A DNA stretch of 64,000 nucleotides from JALHMI01 sp964598535 (GTDB taxonomy: Bacteria > Planctomycetota > Planctomycetia > Pirellulales > PALSA-1355): assembly GCA_964598535.1 (NCBI GenBank), contig CAZRCI010000025.1:1-64000 (forward strand), written 5' to 3'. Positions 32,853 to 41,209 of this stretch are shown piece after piece. Under the pieces are notes generated by a model that saw only the letters and a program-made list of their open reading frames with translations, ran no database searches and was not told where the DNA came from. Every line of letters starts with the position of its first letter. Positions within the stretch are counted from its first letter, which is position 1. Made by a program: the position numbers and the translations under genes.

Positions 32853-33110
32853 TCAGGCGGATTTCTTGGAATTCCTGCCGTGCTTCGTAATCAGATAGTC
32901 TGTCGAGACTTCGAGCGCCTCGGCCAGACGCGCCAAGATGGCGGCGTTGGGAATGTGTACCCCGTTAATGATCCGAGATACATTCATCGCCGATTCTCCG
33001 GATTTCCGGGCCAGCTCGCCCTGAGACCATGACTTGGTCTTGAGCAGGGCACGGATATTGTGGCCGATGTTGTACCGGGCTTCGTCGTCGGTAATCACGG
33101 CTGTTGACAT
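32853..33110 (-). CDS. Xre/Cro-CI family repressor
   Basis: The 85-residue protein has a classical helix-turn-helix: NIRALLKTKSWSQGELARKS followed by SAMNVSRIINGVHIPNAAIL, then a short helix VSTDYLITKHGRNSKKSA. It lacks the C-terminal oligomerisation domain of lambda CI, so it is a small lysogeny-type repressor. The ATG at 33110 is only 7 bases from the proposed -10, so its mRNA is probably leaderless, as for lambda cI from its maintenance promoter. Operators flank the gene on both sides. Confidence 0.9.
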   Translation of the reverse strand: MSTAVITDDEARYNIGHNIRALLKTKSWSQGELARKSGESAMNVSRIINGVHIPNAAILARLAEALEVSTDYLITKHGRNSKKSA

Positions 33111-33116
33111 GCCTAG

Positions 33117-33145
33117 AGGATAACGGATACGTTATGGAAAATCAA
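33117..33145 (-). promoter_or_regulatory. Repressor promoter with embedded operator
   Basis: A -35 TTGATT (33140-33145), a 17-base spacer and a -10 TATCCT (33117-33122) precede the repressor ATG by seven bases. The spacer holds operator 2. Confidence 0.65.
33120..33135. promoter_or_regulatory. Operator 2 (ATAACG-GATA-CGTTAT)
   Basis: This inverted repeat, a perfect 6-base-arm palindrome with a 4-base centre, matches operator 1. It lies just upstream of the repressor ATG and overlaps its -10 region, which suggests negative autoregulation. Confidence 0.75.
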
Positions 33146-33230
33146 GCGATCGGGAGTGGTTGAACACGGCTCCAAGTAGCGTATGCACTCAGCCGCCCAC
33201 GGCCTCGCGGACGCGGCCACTCCCGGTCGC
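33146..33230. repeat. Stem-closed element A (85 bases)
   Basis: A 14-bp stem (33146-33159 with 33217-33230, containing one G.U pair) closes an internal part of 57 bases. The stem includes CGGGAGTGG and its complement. A related element follows. Next to a tRNA gene and the repressor, these may be small RNAs or attachment-site parts. Confidence 0.55.
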
Positions 33231-33255
33231 TTGTTGTTCGACTCAAGCAATGAAA

Positions 33256-33333
33256 AGGCGGGAGTGGTCAATCGGCTGCTGAGCGTTTAGATCTCGGCCG
33301 CGCGGCCCTCGCGGGTACCGCCCACTCCCGCTT
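33256..33333. repeat. Stem-closed element B (78 bases)
   Basis: A 12-bp stem (33256-33267 with 33322-33333) has the same GCGGGAGTGG start as element A and shares internal runs such as CGGCC(C)TCGCGG. The two look like diverged copies of one structured element about 25 bases apart. Confidence 0.5.
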
Positions 33334-33658
<325 letters not shown>

Positions 33659-33937
33659 CCGATCGGGACACGGTACTTGCGCCGCCGAAGCATCGAAAAA
33701 TATCATTCCCCACGCCAACTGTCAAGGCAAGTGGAAGGCGCAGAATCCCAGGTCGGAGGGGCCCAAACAGCCTTCGCGATGTCTAGGAGCCGGTAGCCAT
33801 TTTGCCTGGCTCGCGGGTCTATACACGTTCCGCGCTTGCATAGCATTCGCAGTCTGGCCAAGCAGGAAACTCCGGTGCGGCAGGTCGGGAAGGTAGGCTG
33901 CGGCCGTCCGCGCAGCACTACGATCTCCGAAGTATTT
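33659..33937. other. Gap with no gene
   Basis: Between the tRNA and the ROK kinase I see no gene, strong promoter or terminator. Frames here overlap shadows of neighbours. Confidence 0.4.
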
Positions 33938-34858
33938 TCACGGTTTCGCCGCTAACTCGGCCAGCGCAAATGCGCCGAGCACGCCCGACTGGTTCCGCAA
34001 CCCCGGCGCGACGATATAGCGGTCAATGTCCGATAAGATCACCGGTGCCTGGACATAGCCCGCTAGTAGCCGCTGCGTCTCCCCCTGCACTTTCGGCAGC
34101 AGCGTCGGATGCGCCATGACACCACCACCGAGAATAATCCGCTGTGGCGAAAGCGTACAGATAACATTGGCCAGGGCCAACGCAATGTAATGGGCTTCAA
34201 GCGTCCAGGCCGGGTGATCATCCGCCAGCGAATCCGCAGGCTGTCCCCAACGTGCCGCGATGGCTGGGCCGCAGGCCAATCCCTCGAAGCAGTCGCCGTG
34301 ATATGGACAATGGCCGACATACGGATCTGCCGAACGATCGTGCGGTAATCGCATGTGCCCCATCTCGGGATGAACCAGCCCATGCATCAGCCGGCCATTG
34401 ATCAAGCCGCCTCCGCCGATACCAGTCCCGATCGTGAAGTAGATCAGGTTGTCGATTCCCTGGCCCGCCCCCCAACGAAACTCTCCCAACGCCGCCGCGT
34501 TGACATCGGTGTCAAAACCAACCGGCACGCCTAACTCACGGCCAATTGTTCCGGCGAAATCGGTATTCGCCCAGCCCGGCTTGGGTGTCGTGGTGATCTG
34601 GCCGAATGTCGCCGAGGAGGGATTGGGATCGATCGGCCCAAACGAAGCGATACCGACGGCCGCGAGCCCACCGTGAGCAGTCGCTTGCTCGCGAAAGAAG
34701 TGGACAGCCTGGGCGAATACCTCCTCAGGAGTCGTGGTGGGAAAGCGGACTTCGGCACGAATGTCCTCGGGAGAAGTCCCCACGGCACATACGAACTTGG
34801 TTCCGCCCGCCTCGATTCCGCCCCACAGTCTTGCCATGCTCGATGCTCTTGCGTTCAT
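33938..34858 (-). CDS. ROK-family sugar kinase (fructokinase-like)
   Basis: The product is 306 residues. It starts with the phosphate motif (LWGGIEAGGTKFVCAVGTSP), has the ATP-binding GTGIGGGGLINGRL, the catalytic region (IASFGPIDPNPSSATFGQIT, DVNAAALGEFRWGAGQG) and the zinc motif of ROK kinases: HPEMGHMRLP followed by GHCPYHGDCFEGLACGPAI. Such kinases phosphorylate fructose or related sugars in the cytoplasm. The ATG at 34858 has AGGG upstream; an ATG at 34837 (MARLWGG) is an alternative. It is a separate transcription unit. Confidence 0.9.
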   Translation of the reverse strand: MNARASSMARLWGGIEAGGTKFVCAVGTSPEDIRAEVRFPTTTPEEVFAQAVHFFREQATAHGGLAAVGIASFGPIDPNPSSATFGQITTTPKPGWANTDFAGTIGRELGVPVGFDTDVNAAALGEFRWGAGQGIDNLIYFTIGTGIGGGGLINGRLMHGLVHPEMGHMRLPHDRSADPYVGHCPYHGDCFEGLACGPAIAARWGQPADSLADDHPAWTLEAHYIALALANVICTLSPQRIILGGGVMAHPTLLPKVQGETQRLLAGYVQAPVILSDIDRYIVAPGLRNQSGVLGAFALAELAAKP

Positions 34859-35099
34859 TGGCCCTGGTCATTGCATCGACAATCATGCCGCCACCGTACA
34901 GAATATGTCAAGCACGCCAATCATTCCCGGCTATGCTTCCCACCTGGAGGACTGCCGAGTCCTTTGACAAAGGGGACCAGCCCCATTCGCTTTGGAAGGA
35001 TAACTGTCTGTCGACACCGTCTTGGCTCCTCAGCGAGAAAGGGTGTGCTTGCCTCCGGGACTCGGCGAATCGGCTGTACTTTCCAATCAAAGGCTTAGC

Positions 35100-36368
35100 A
35101 TGATGATTTACCTCTCGCTTTCGAAGCTCGTTGTGCTTTTGGCAATCTGCGGTACTGCCACACATCGCGCGCAGGCCGAAAATTGGCCGCAGTGGCGCGG
35201 GCCGCAGGGGCTGGGAATTTCCAATGAGACAGATCTGCCCCTCACGTGGAGTCCGACGGAGAACGTGCGTTGGAAGGTCAAGCTTCCAGAACGCGGCAAT
35301 TCCACGCCAATCGTGTGGGAGAAGCGCATCTTCGTCACTCAGCCCGTCGAAAATCGCCGCACGTTGATGTGCCTCGATCGCGAAGACGGCAGCCTGCTCT
35401 GGCAGGTGGGCACGACTTACGAAGCCTCTGAGCCGACACACTCCACGAATCCGTTTTGCTCGGCGTCGCCAGTTACCGACGGCCAGCGTGTAATCACCTG
35501 GTTCGGTTCGGCCGGCGTGTTCTGCTATGACTTCGATGGAAAGCAGCTTTGGCACCGCGATCTGGGCATTCAAGAACACGAATGGGGCTATGCCGCGTCT
35601 CCGGTAATTCATGGCGACCTGTGCTTCATCAATTTTGGGCCAGGTAAGAACGAGTTCGTAGTCGCCCTCAATAAAATCACGGGCGAAGAAGTCTGGCGTT
35701 ACATGCTGCCACGGCCGACACCCGAACAGCTTCAGGCTGACGACAATCTGCGCGGCAGTTGGAGTACTCCCCTGGTGATCAACGCGTCCGGCCGCGAAGA
35801 ACTGATTCTTACGTTGCCCGAGGAGGTCGTCGCCCTGACTCCCAGGAGCGGTCGGCAACTCTGGCGCGCGGGCGGATTGGGCTCGCTGGTTTACACCTCA
35901 CCCATGTGGGGAGAAGGCATACTCGTGGCTCTGGGCGGATATCATCGTGCTTGTGTGGCCGTTCGGCCTGGTGGCTCTGACGATGTCACAGACACCCACG
36001 TCGTCTGGCAACAGCCCAAAAGCAAGCTGCGGCTTGGCTCGGGCGTCATTCACAAAGGTTATTTCTACGTCAACGACATGCAAGGCGTGGCGCAGTGTTT
36101 CGATCTCCAGACGGGCGAATCCGTCTGGGAAAAGCGATTAACCGCCGGTGGAACCGGCGATACCTGGTCGTCGATGATCCTCACCGCCGACGAGCGTCTC
36201 TACATGCTCAATCAAGGAGGCGATACGTTCGTCCTCAAGGCCAGTCCCAAGTACGAAAGGCTGGAGGCCAACTCGCTCGACGAACAAACCAATTCGTCGG
36301 TGGTGATTTCCGATGGCGAAATTTTCATTCGCACGCACGAGCACCTGTGGTGCCTCGGAAAAAAGTAG
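35100..36368 (+). CDS. Exported PQQ-type beta-propeller protein
   Basis: The product is 422 residues. A signal peptide (LSLSKLVVLLAICGTATHRA) is followed by the planctomycete NWPQWRGPQGLG start and propeller blades with repeats such as DREDGSLLWQV, DFDGKQLWHRD and ALNKITGEEVWRY, each a W-type blade closing. It lacks the metal and PQQ residues of real dehydrogenases, so it may be a structural or binding protein in the periplasm. A close relative lies at 45251-46462. The ATG at 35100 was chosen as the start of the signal peptide. Confidence 0.85.
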   Translation: MMIYLSLSKLVVLLAICGTATHRAQAENWPQWRGPQGLGISNETDLPLTWSPTENVRWKVKLPERGNSTPIVWEKRIFVTQPVENRRTLMCLDREDGSLLWQVGTTYEASEPTHSTNPFCSASPVTDGQRVITWFGSAGVFCYDFDGKQLWHRDLGIQEHEWGYAASPVIHGDLCFINFGPGKNEFVVALNKITGEEVWRYMLPRPTPEQLQADDNLRGSWSTPLVINASGREELILTLPEEVVALTPRSGRQLWRAGGLGSLVYTSPMWGEGILVALGGYHRACVAVRPGGSDDVTDTHVVWQQPKSKLRLGSGVIHKGYFYVNDMQGVAQCFDLQTGESVWEKRLTAGGTGDTWSSMILTADERLYMLNQGGDTFVLKASPKYERLEANSLDEQTNSSVVISDGEIFIRTHEHLWCLGKK

Positions 36369-36461
36369 TTTGACGGGCGTCATCCGCTGATCCTCAGACA
36401 ACGGTGCTTTGCAAGCCCCCGCTGTCGCTGGCGGCACGCGCACGGCGTGGCTCGTAAACGC

Positions 36462-36497
36462 GAGTGTCCCGCGAGCCTTGCGACTCGCGGGACACTC
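36462..36497. terminator. Hairpin between convergent genes
   Basis: A perfect 14-bp stem (GAGTGTCCCGCGAG and its complement) with an 8-base loop lies between two converging genes. No strong T-tract follows on either strand, so it may stop transcription weakly or act with Rho. Confidence 0.55.
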
Positions 36498-36558
36498 CAC
36501 TTGCCCCCACCCCCCAGGTGGGTATCCATCAATACGTCATAGGTTTACAGAACCGAGT

Positions 36559-38865
36559 TCATGGGTTGGTGGCGACTTTCGTCGGGCCCTCGGCCATCAG
36601 CCTTGCGATCTCTTCCAGAATCTTTACCGCCGGGGCCGGAAAAGCTCCGGCCTCTGAACTCCAAAAGTTAATCGTTGCCCGGGCCCCATCTATTTCAACC
36701 GGCACGTGAAGACTAGAGCGAATGTCTTTCCGTGACATGTTGACCATGACCGAGCCTTGTGTCTTTTCGAGCGATTGGTTAACCACAATCTCGTTGCCTT
36801 GGATGTAGTCGGCTAACGACTGCCCGTTGGCACGAATGACGGTCGATTTGCTCTTGAACGAGGTGTCCAGGCCCAATCGTTCCTGTAGGAATTTGAGCCG
36901 AATGCGATCCTTCTCCAGCCCGGTGACACAAATTCGATCGACCTGCGGCACCAAATCCATGAGCTGATAGCTGACAATTTCGAACGACTTGTCGTCCTTC
37001 AGAGCATTACGCACCAGAGCCTTGATCTGTTCATCAAGGGAAATAGTGTCCGCCGCGGCCAGGAATTCCTTCACCCGCTGCGCATTCTCCGTGGCGGGCT
37101 TTGTCAGATCCTGATCGGCCAAGGCGACCTCGAACCAACCGAACATCATTTCTTCCCAGGTCTGCTCACCCCAGGTGACCTCTTTCGTTGGATCCGGATT
37201 GGCCCGATTGTCCTCCGAATTGTCGAAGTGGGCGACGCAGTGGAGCCTGGTTCCACGCGGGAGTTGCCTGGGCTCCTCGAGCATATACGTGGTTTGCCAC
37301 CCGAAATCATAGCGAGGCACCCAGAGGATCGTCTCCTTGCGACCGTCCGGAAAGATCAGGTCGTACCGAAAATCCTTGCCGCGGACGTGCATGTGCGGCG
37401 AAACCGACAGGAGCAATGAGTTCTGACGAAAGATGTAATCGGCTTCCACTTTGTAGTTCGGGTGTCCTGGCGGAATCTTAAACGTGAAGTTGCCGGCGTT
37501 CTGCACGGCGACTTCCTTTTGCACCTTGCTCGGATCGGCAAACTTAAAGCCGACGTAGCTGCGATCTTTTTGCGCCTTGCCATTCGGAGTGTAGTGCATC
37601 TCGAACAGCAGCTTGGTCCCCTTTTGCACGTATCGAGCCATATCATCCGAGAGCACTTGCGGCCGCAGTCCAGGAGCAAAAGCCCCCAACCAGTTGGTGC
37701 GCAGCCGGCCAGCTTGGCCCGTGGGAGTTACCCCCGACGGAACGAGGTACACGATGATGTGGTGCACGACCGAAGCATTGCCCGGCCTGCACTCCATGGC
37801 CTTGATCCACTTGTCTTCGTTCCAGCCGGGATCGACGATGAACCGCTGGTACTCGACCGTGCCAGTGGCTGGTACTTCGTATTCCTTCGGCATCCAAACG
37901 ACTTCGTCCGGTTCAGGAATCTGCCAGCCTTCGGCGAACCGCGGTGGAGCGGGCAAATCGTTGGGATCGCCTTCGGGCGCTCCATTGTCAACCCACTTGT
38001 TGATCAGGGCTTTGTCTTCATCGCTCAGACGAGCATCGTTCGAAAACTTGCCGTGCGCTGGATCGGCATGCCAGGGCGGCATCCGATTGTCGTTCACTAC
38101 CTCGCGAACCATCTCGGCCCAGCCCACGGCGTCTTCGTAGTTCGTAAGCGAAAAGGGCGCGATCTGCTTTTCGCGATGACAATACACGCAATTATTGTTG
38201 AGGATCGTGGCAATGTGCTTCGTGTATGTCACGTCGCTACCGGCGAGGGGCTCTTTGACGCGGCCGATATGACAACCCTGGCTGGGCGCCGCGGACAGCG
38301 TGACGGGCTGGCCGGCCAGCACCTCTTCGATGGCAATCGCCAGGTCTTCTCGTTGGGGGATTTCGCGCTGATAGGCGACGCCGCCCGTTTGGAAACCGTA
38401 CTGGTCGTCGATGCGGCCCCAATAGCGAATGACGCGGTCTGCGTCGAGCAAGAAGGCTTCCGGCGTGCGCACCGCCCCGAGCTGATCGGCAATCTTGTTG
38501 CCCGTATCCTTCAGCAGAGGAAACTCAATCTGGTGTTCCTTGGCATAATGGGCCAAATCGCTGACCGAATCCTGCTGGTTCGAATCAATGGCCAGGAATG
38601 CCACGCCGTGCGATTCAAAACGCTTGGCCAGATCCACCAGGCGCGAAGCATACAGCTTTGCCTGCGGACATTCGGTGCCGACCACGGCAATGACCACTGC
38701 TTTGCTTCCGGCAAAGTCGGCCAACGAAACTTCCTGGCCGCGGAAGTCATTGGCGGTGAATCCTTCGACCTTCTTGCCTACCGGAGCGTCCTCCACACCG
38801 GAGGCAACACTGACGCTCAAACAAAGCGTGAGCGCTGTGCCCAGAGATAACAGGCGAATGCCCAT
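36559..38865 (-). CDS. Exported redoxin - c-type haem - copper monooxygenase fusion
   Basis: The product is 768 residues, starting at the ATG at 38865 with GGAGG 8 bases upstream. Order: signal peptide (MGIRLLSLGTALTLCLSVSV), redoxin/AhpC-TSA domain (about residues 30-170, with a single cysteine in GTECPQAKLY), a haem-binding CVYCHREKQ (about residue 235), then a PHM/copper type II monooxygenase-like part with VVHHIIVYLVP, LLFEMHYTPNG and SPHMHVRGKDF. Fusions of this sort are frequent in Planctomycetes and likely act in the periplasm in oxidising or detoxifying small molecules. The true substrate is unknown. Confidence 0.82.
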   Translation of the reverse strand: MGIRLLSLGTALTLCLSVSVASGVEDAPVGKKVEGFTANDFRGQEVSLADFAGSKAVVIAVVGTECPQAKLYASRLVDLAKRFESHGVAFLAIDSNQQDSVSDLAHYAKEHQIEFPLLKDTGNKIADQLGAVRTPEAFLLDADRVIRYWGRIDDQYGFQTGGVAYQREIPQREDLAIAIEEVLAGQPVTLSAAPSQGCHIGRVKEPLAGSDVTYTKHIATILNNNCVYCHREKQIAPFSLTNYEDAVGWAEMVREVVNDNRMPPWHADPAHGKFSNDARLSDEDKALINKWVDNGAPEGDPNDLPAPPRFAEGWQIPEPDEVVWMPKEYEVPATGTVEYQRFIVDPGWNEDKWIKAMECRPGNASVVHHIIVYLVPSGVTPTGQAGRLRTNWLGAFAPGLRPQVLSDDMARYVQKGTKLLFEMHYTPNGKAQKDRSYVGFKFADPSKVQKEVAVQNAGNFTFKIPPGHPNYKVEADYIFRQNSLLLSVSPHMHVRGKDFRYDLIFPDGRKETILWVPRYDFGWQTTYMLEEPRQLPRGTRLHCVAHFDNSEDNRANPDPTKEVTWGEQTWEEMMFGWFEVALADQDLTKPATENAQRVKEFLAAADTISLDEQIKALVRNALKDDKSFEIVSYQLMDLVPQVDRICVTGLEKDRIRLKFLQERLGLDTSFKSKSTVIRANGQSLADYIQGNEIVVNQSLEKTQGSVMVNMSRKDIRSSLHVPVEIDGARATINFWSSEAGAFPAPAVKILEEIARLMAEGPTKVATNP

Positions 38866-38925
38866 CGTTGAAACCTCCATCCTCAGTGATCGATATCCAT
38901 GCGCGGAAAAATATCCTCGCCGACG

Positions 38926-39609
38926 TTAGTCGGACGACCGACTTTCCCAAGCCTGGGGGGACTCCACGCCGAGATAACTTAGGAACGCTCGGCACAACTC
39001 CTCTGCCAACTGTTCACGGGAAAGCTGTAGCCTGCTGCGCTGCAAATCCGCATACATGGTTTCATGATCGAGCGTGTCGAACACGAGCCGCATTCCAAAA
39101 TCAACCGCCAGCAGCGGGTCAGGATGCTTGATCTCGCCCCGCCGCATAAGCAACAAATCCACCAGCCGATTGGAAATCTCGCGGCCAACCCGCGCGGCAC
39201 GCTCGGCAAAGCTCATGTCGCAACTGCATCGCGCGATAAACGCCCGCACGAGGCCGCGACGATGGTAATAGGTGTGCGTCAGAAAGGGAATCGTGCTCGA
39301 TAGAATCTCAGCGATCGAGTAGCCTTCCCAACGCTCCGCATCGAGAGCCATCTCAGCCGTCGCGATCGCCTGTTCGCAAAACCGTTCGTGCAAGCAAACC
39401 AGGAGCGAATCCTTGTCGTTGAAACGCGCATACATCGCGCCCACTGACGAATTTGCCCGGCGCACGATCTCCGCCACGGTCGTCGCGTCGAAGCCCCGCT
39501 CGGCCACGAGTTCCTCGGCCGCGTCAAGCAACCGTTCCAATGTTTCCTGGCTGCGAACCTGATGCGTGGGCTTAACCCACTCGACGTTATGTCCCAGCGT
39601 TCGTGACAC
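38926..39609 (-). CDS. TetR/AcrR-family transcriptional regulator
   Basis: The product is 227 residues. The N-terminal helix-turn-helix reads LDAAEELVAERGFDATTVAE, then IVRRANSSVGAMYARFNDKD, the standard TetR pattern. The C-terminal part is a helical ligand-binding domain (SIAEILSSTIPFLTHTYYHR). It lies between two redoxin genes on the same strand. A palindrome at 39691-39700 may be its own operator. Confidence 0.88.
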   Translation of the reverse strand: MSRTLGHNVEWVKPTHQVRSQETLERLLDAAEELVAERGFDATTVAEIVRRANSSVGAMYARFNDKDSLLVCLHERFCEQAIATAEMALDAERWEGYSIAEILSSTIPFLTHTYYHRRGLVRAFIARCSCDMSFAERAARVGREISNRLVDLLLMRRGEIKHPDPLLAVDFGMRLVFDTLDHETMYADLQRSRLQLSREQLAEELCRAFLSYLGVESPQAWESRSSD

Positions 39610-39690
39610 GACAGAATCGCTCCGAAAGAAAACAGAATCAGAACACGGATTCTCTTTCTAGGTCGACGAAAAGACCCGCCGTAATTGAAC

Positions 39691-39700
39691 TAGAATTCTA
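39691..39700. promoter_or_regulatory. Candidate TetR operator (TAGAATTCTA)
   Basis: A perfect 10-bp palindrome, about 80 bases upstream of the TetR ATG, with a further ATTCTATTTTG close by in an AT-rich area unlike the rest of the region. Confidence 0.45.
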
Positions 39701-39856
39701 ATTCTATTTTGATTGTGTCGTCCCCCGCCATGAACGTCAAGCAGAAGTCGAGAGAAAAGCTTGTGGAAATCGCCACGGCGCCCGGCAAGTCCCTAGACGG
39801 GTACTCTTGGCTCACAAAGGCGATAAATAGCGAGCAGAGGCCCCTGGAGAGGCGGC

Positions 39857-40477
39857 TTATTGGCTCCGCCGCCGCTCGCGAGCATAGCGTACGCGGCAAC
39901 CGATGGCCGGGGCTTCCGTGATCTCAATCGGATTCCCGACCAGGAGCGCTTCGACGGCGGGCTCCAAATAGCGGGTCTTCACCATTTCCGCGAGGCTGCT
40001 GTCGTCCATCCCACCCATGTAGGCGATCTTTCGGTCCTTATTCAGCACAAAGAACTCGGGCGTGAAAGCGGCTCCATAGGCTTTGCCGATGGCTTGCGTC
40101 TCGTCATACAGGTAAGGAAAGTCAAAGCTTCGCATTTCGGCCCGCTCTTTGAGTCTCTCAAGTCGATCTTCCGGCACCGTGTTCACGCAAATTGCCACGA
40201 GGCCGACCTTGCCCTTGGGTCCGGTGAACTTCTGGGAGAACTCCAGGATACGGTCTTCATAGTCCGTCGCCACGGGGCAACTATTGCAGGTAAAGACAAC
40301 GACCACCACGTCTTTATCCGCCAGGTCTGCGAGCGAATGGCGTTTGCCATCAACGCCCGGCAAATCGTTCCAGGCCGGGGCAGCATCGCCAACGTTGAGC
40401 ACGGCATTGTACTTGCCCGCGAGCGTAGGAGCAGCGGACAACGCGATCATCAGAAGCGATAGGACAATGCGAATCAT
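39857..40477 (-). CDS. Exported redoxin (thioredoxin-like) protein
   Basis: The product is 206 residues, with the ATG at 40477 preceded by GGAG. A signal peptide (MIRIVLSLLMIALSAAPTLA) leads into a redoxin domain with the active-site motif FTCNSCPVATDYEDR (CxxC), then PYLYDETQAIGKAYGAAFTP and EFFVLNKDRKIAYMGGMDD. The end (IEITEAPAIGCRVRYARE) resembles the same segment of the redoxin fusion nearby (VTLSAAPSQGCHIGRVKE), so the two are paralogues. It probably acts in periplasmic redox work. Confidence 0.85.
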   Translation of the reverse strand: MIRIVLSLLMIALSAAPTLAGKYNAVLNVGDAAPAWNDLPGVDGKRHSLADLADKDVVVVVFTCNSCPVATDYEDRILEFSQKFTGPKGKVGLVAICVNTVPEDRLERLKERAEMRSFDFPYLYDETQAIGKAYGAAFTPEFFVLNKDRKIAYMGGMDDSSLAEMVKTRYLEPAVEALLVGNPIEITEAPAIGCRVRYARERRRSQ

Positions 40478-40709
40478 GGGGCGCTCCAAGACGTTTGTTA
40501 CTGATACCCGCTAATAATCGTCACGGACATTTCGAGATCATTCGCCTGAAAACAGCTCTGCCGGTCTGGCATGCTTCTCGGACAACCGCGCAACGCGCAG
40601 GCTCTCACCGGAGCGCTAAACCAACTTCTTAGCGGATCTCGATGGTAACCGTCAAATCACGCGTTGTCGCCGCTGTCAGCCTGTTAGAAAGCTGGCGGTC
40701 TGTTAGAAA
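40478..40709. other. Gap upstream of redoxin with no gene
   Basis: Nothing convincing is coded here. A short direct repeat (CTGTTAGAAA...TGTTAGAAA) precedes the cold-shock terminator. Confidence 0.4.
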
Positions 40710-40751
40710 AATGAAGCGAGCCGGACGTCGTACCGTCCGGCTCGCTTCATT
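40710..40751 (-). terminator. Rho-independent terminator of the cold-shock gene
   Basis: A perfect 18-bp stem (AATGAAGCGAGCCGGACG and its complement) closes a 6-base loop. On the minus strand it is followed by TTTTCTAAC after the last stem bases, giving a T-tract. Confidence 0.9.
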
Positions 40752-40796
40752 TACAGGTTGAATAATGCGCTTATCCTGGGGGGGATGACTGCGCTC

Positions 40797-41009
40797 TTAA
40801 GCCGGGGTGACAGATGCCGCCCGCGGGCCCTTGCCCGCACTCGACTGGCCTTCGTCAATGGTGTACTCGACGCGCTGACCTTCGGTCAGGTTGTCGAATC
40901 CCCGGTCGGCCACCGTCGAATGATGGAAGAACACGTCCTGACCGTTCTCCGTCTGGATGAAACCGAACCCCTTCTCTTGTACCAACTTCTTGATCTTACC
41001 CGACGCCAT
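40797..41009 (-). CDS. csp: Cold-shock-domain protein
   Basis: The product is 70 residues, ATG at 41009 with GGAGGGAGAG upstream. It has both RNA-binding motifs: GKIKKLVQEKGFGFIQTENG (RNP1) and QDVFFHHSTV (RNP2), and NLTEGQRVEYTIDEGQ. It is a single-domain RNA chaperone of the CspA type. It is a monocistronic gene with its own terminator. The exact csp subtype cannot be given. Confidence 0.95.
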   Translation of the reverse strand: MASGKIKKLVQEKGFGFIQTENGQDVFFHHSTVADRGFDNLTEGQRVEYTIDEGQSSAGKGPRAASVTPA

Positions 41010-41209
41010 AGCGTTTACTCTCCCTCCACACAAAACACGAGCGCGACGCGAGCTGCCATTTGTGGACATGGCGGCTGGCGGCTCCAAGGGCTTGGAGCGT
41101 GTGCCATCTTACCCGACAAACCCCCTCTGAACAGATCGGAGCCGGTTAATTTCTTGACTTTTTGGGGGGTCGGCTCCGCACCTGACGGCCTGAGGCCCTG
41201 GGATGCGCT

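Larger units (their letters stand above)
1..33145 (-). mobile_element. Siphovirus-like prophage (left end outside window)
   Basis: About fifty genes all run leftward in tailed-phage order: repressor, early and replication genes, lysis-like genes, terminase, portal, MuF protein, protease/scaffold, capsid, connectors, tail tube, tail chaperones and tape measure. Gene ends overlap by 1 to 4 bases almost throughout, as in phage operons. The right limit is taken at the repressor promoter; the tRNA-Ala gene to its right is the likely integration site. No integrase, excisionase or transposase is visible, and the left end lies outside the window, so completeness cannot be judged. A long tail is inferred from the tape measure and tail tube genes. 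Confidence 0.93.

Noticed and set aside
1..33145. Plus-strand and third-frame long ORFs inside the phage
   Set aside because: High GC makes many shadow frames; all lie opposite or inside better-supported minus-strand genes.
33146..33333. tRNA pseudogenes for elements A and B
   Set aside because: They have an acceptor-like stem but no T-arm consensus or anticodon arm, so they are reported only as stem-closed elements.
39690..39899. 69-codon minus-strand frame beside the TetR gene
   Set aside because: It overlaps the redoxin gene end and the AT-rich operator-like area; composition does not look coded.
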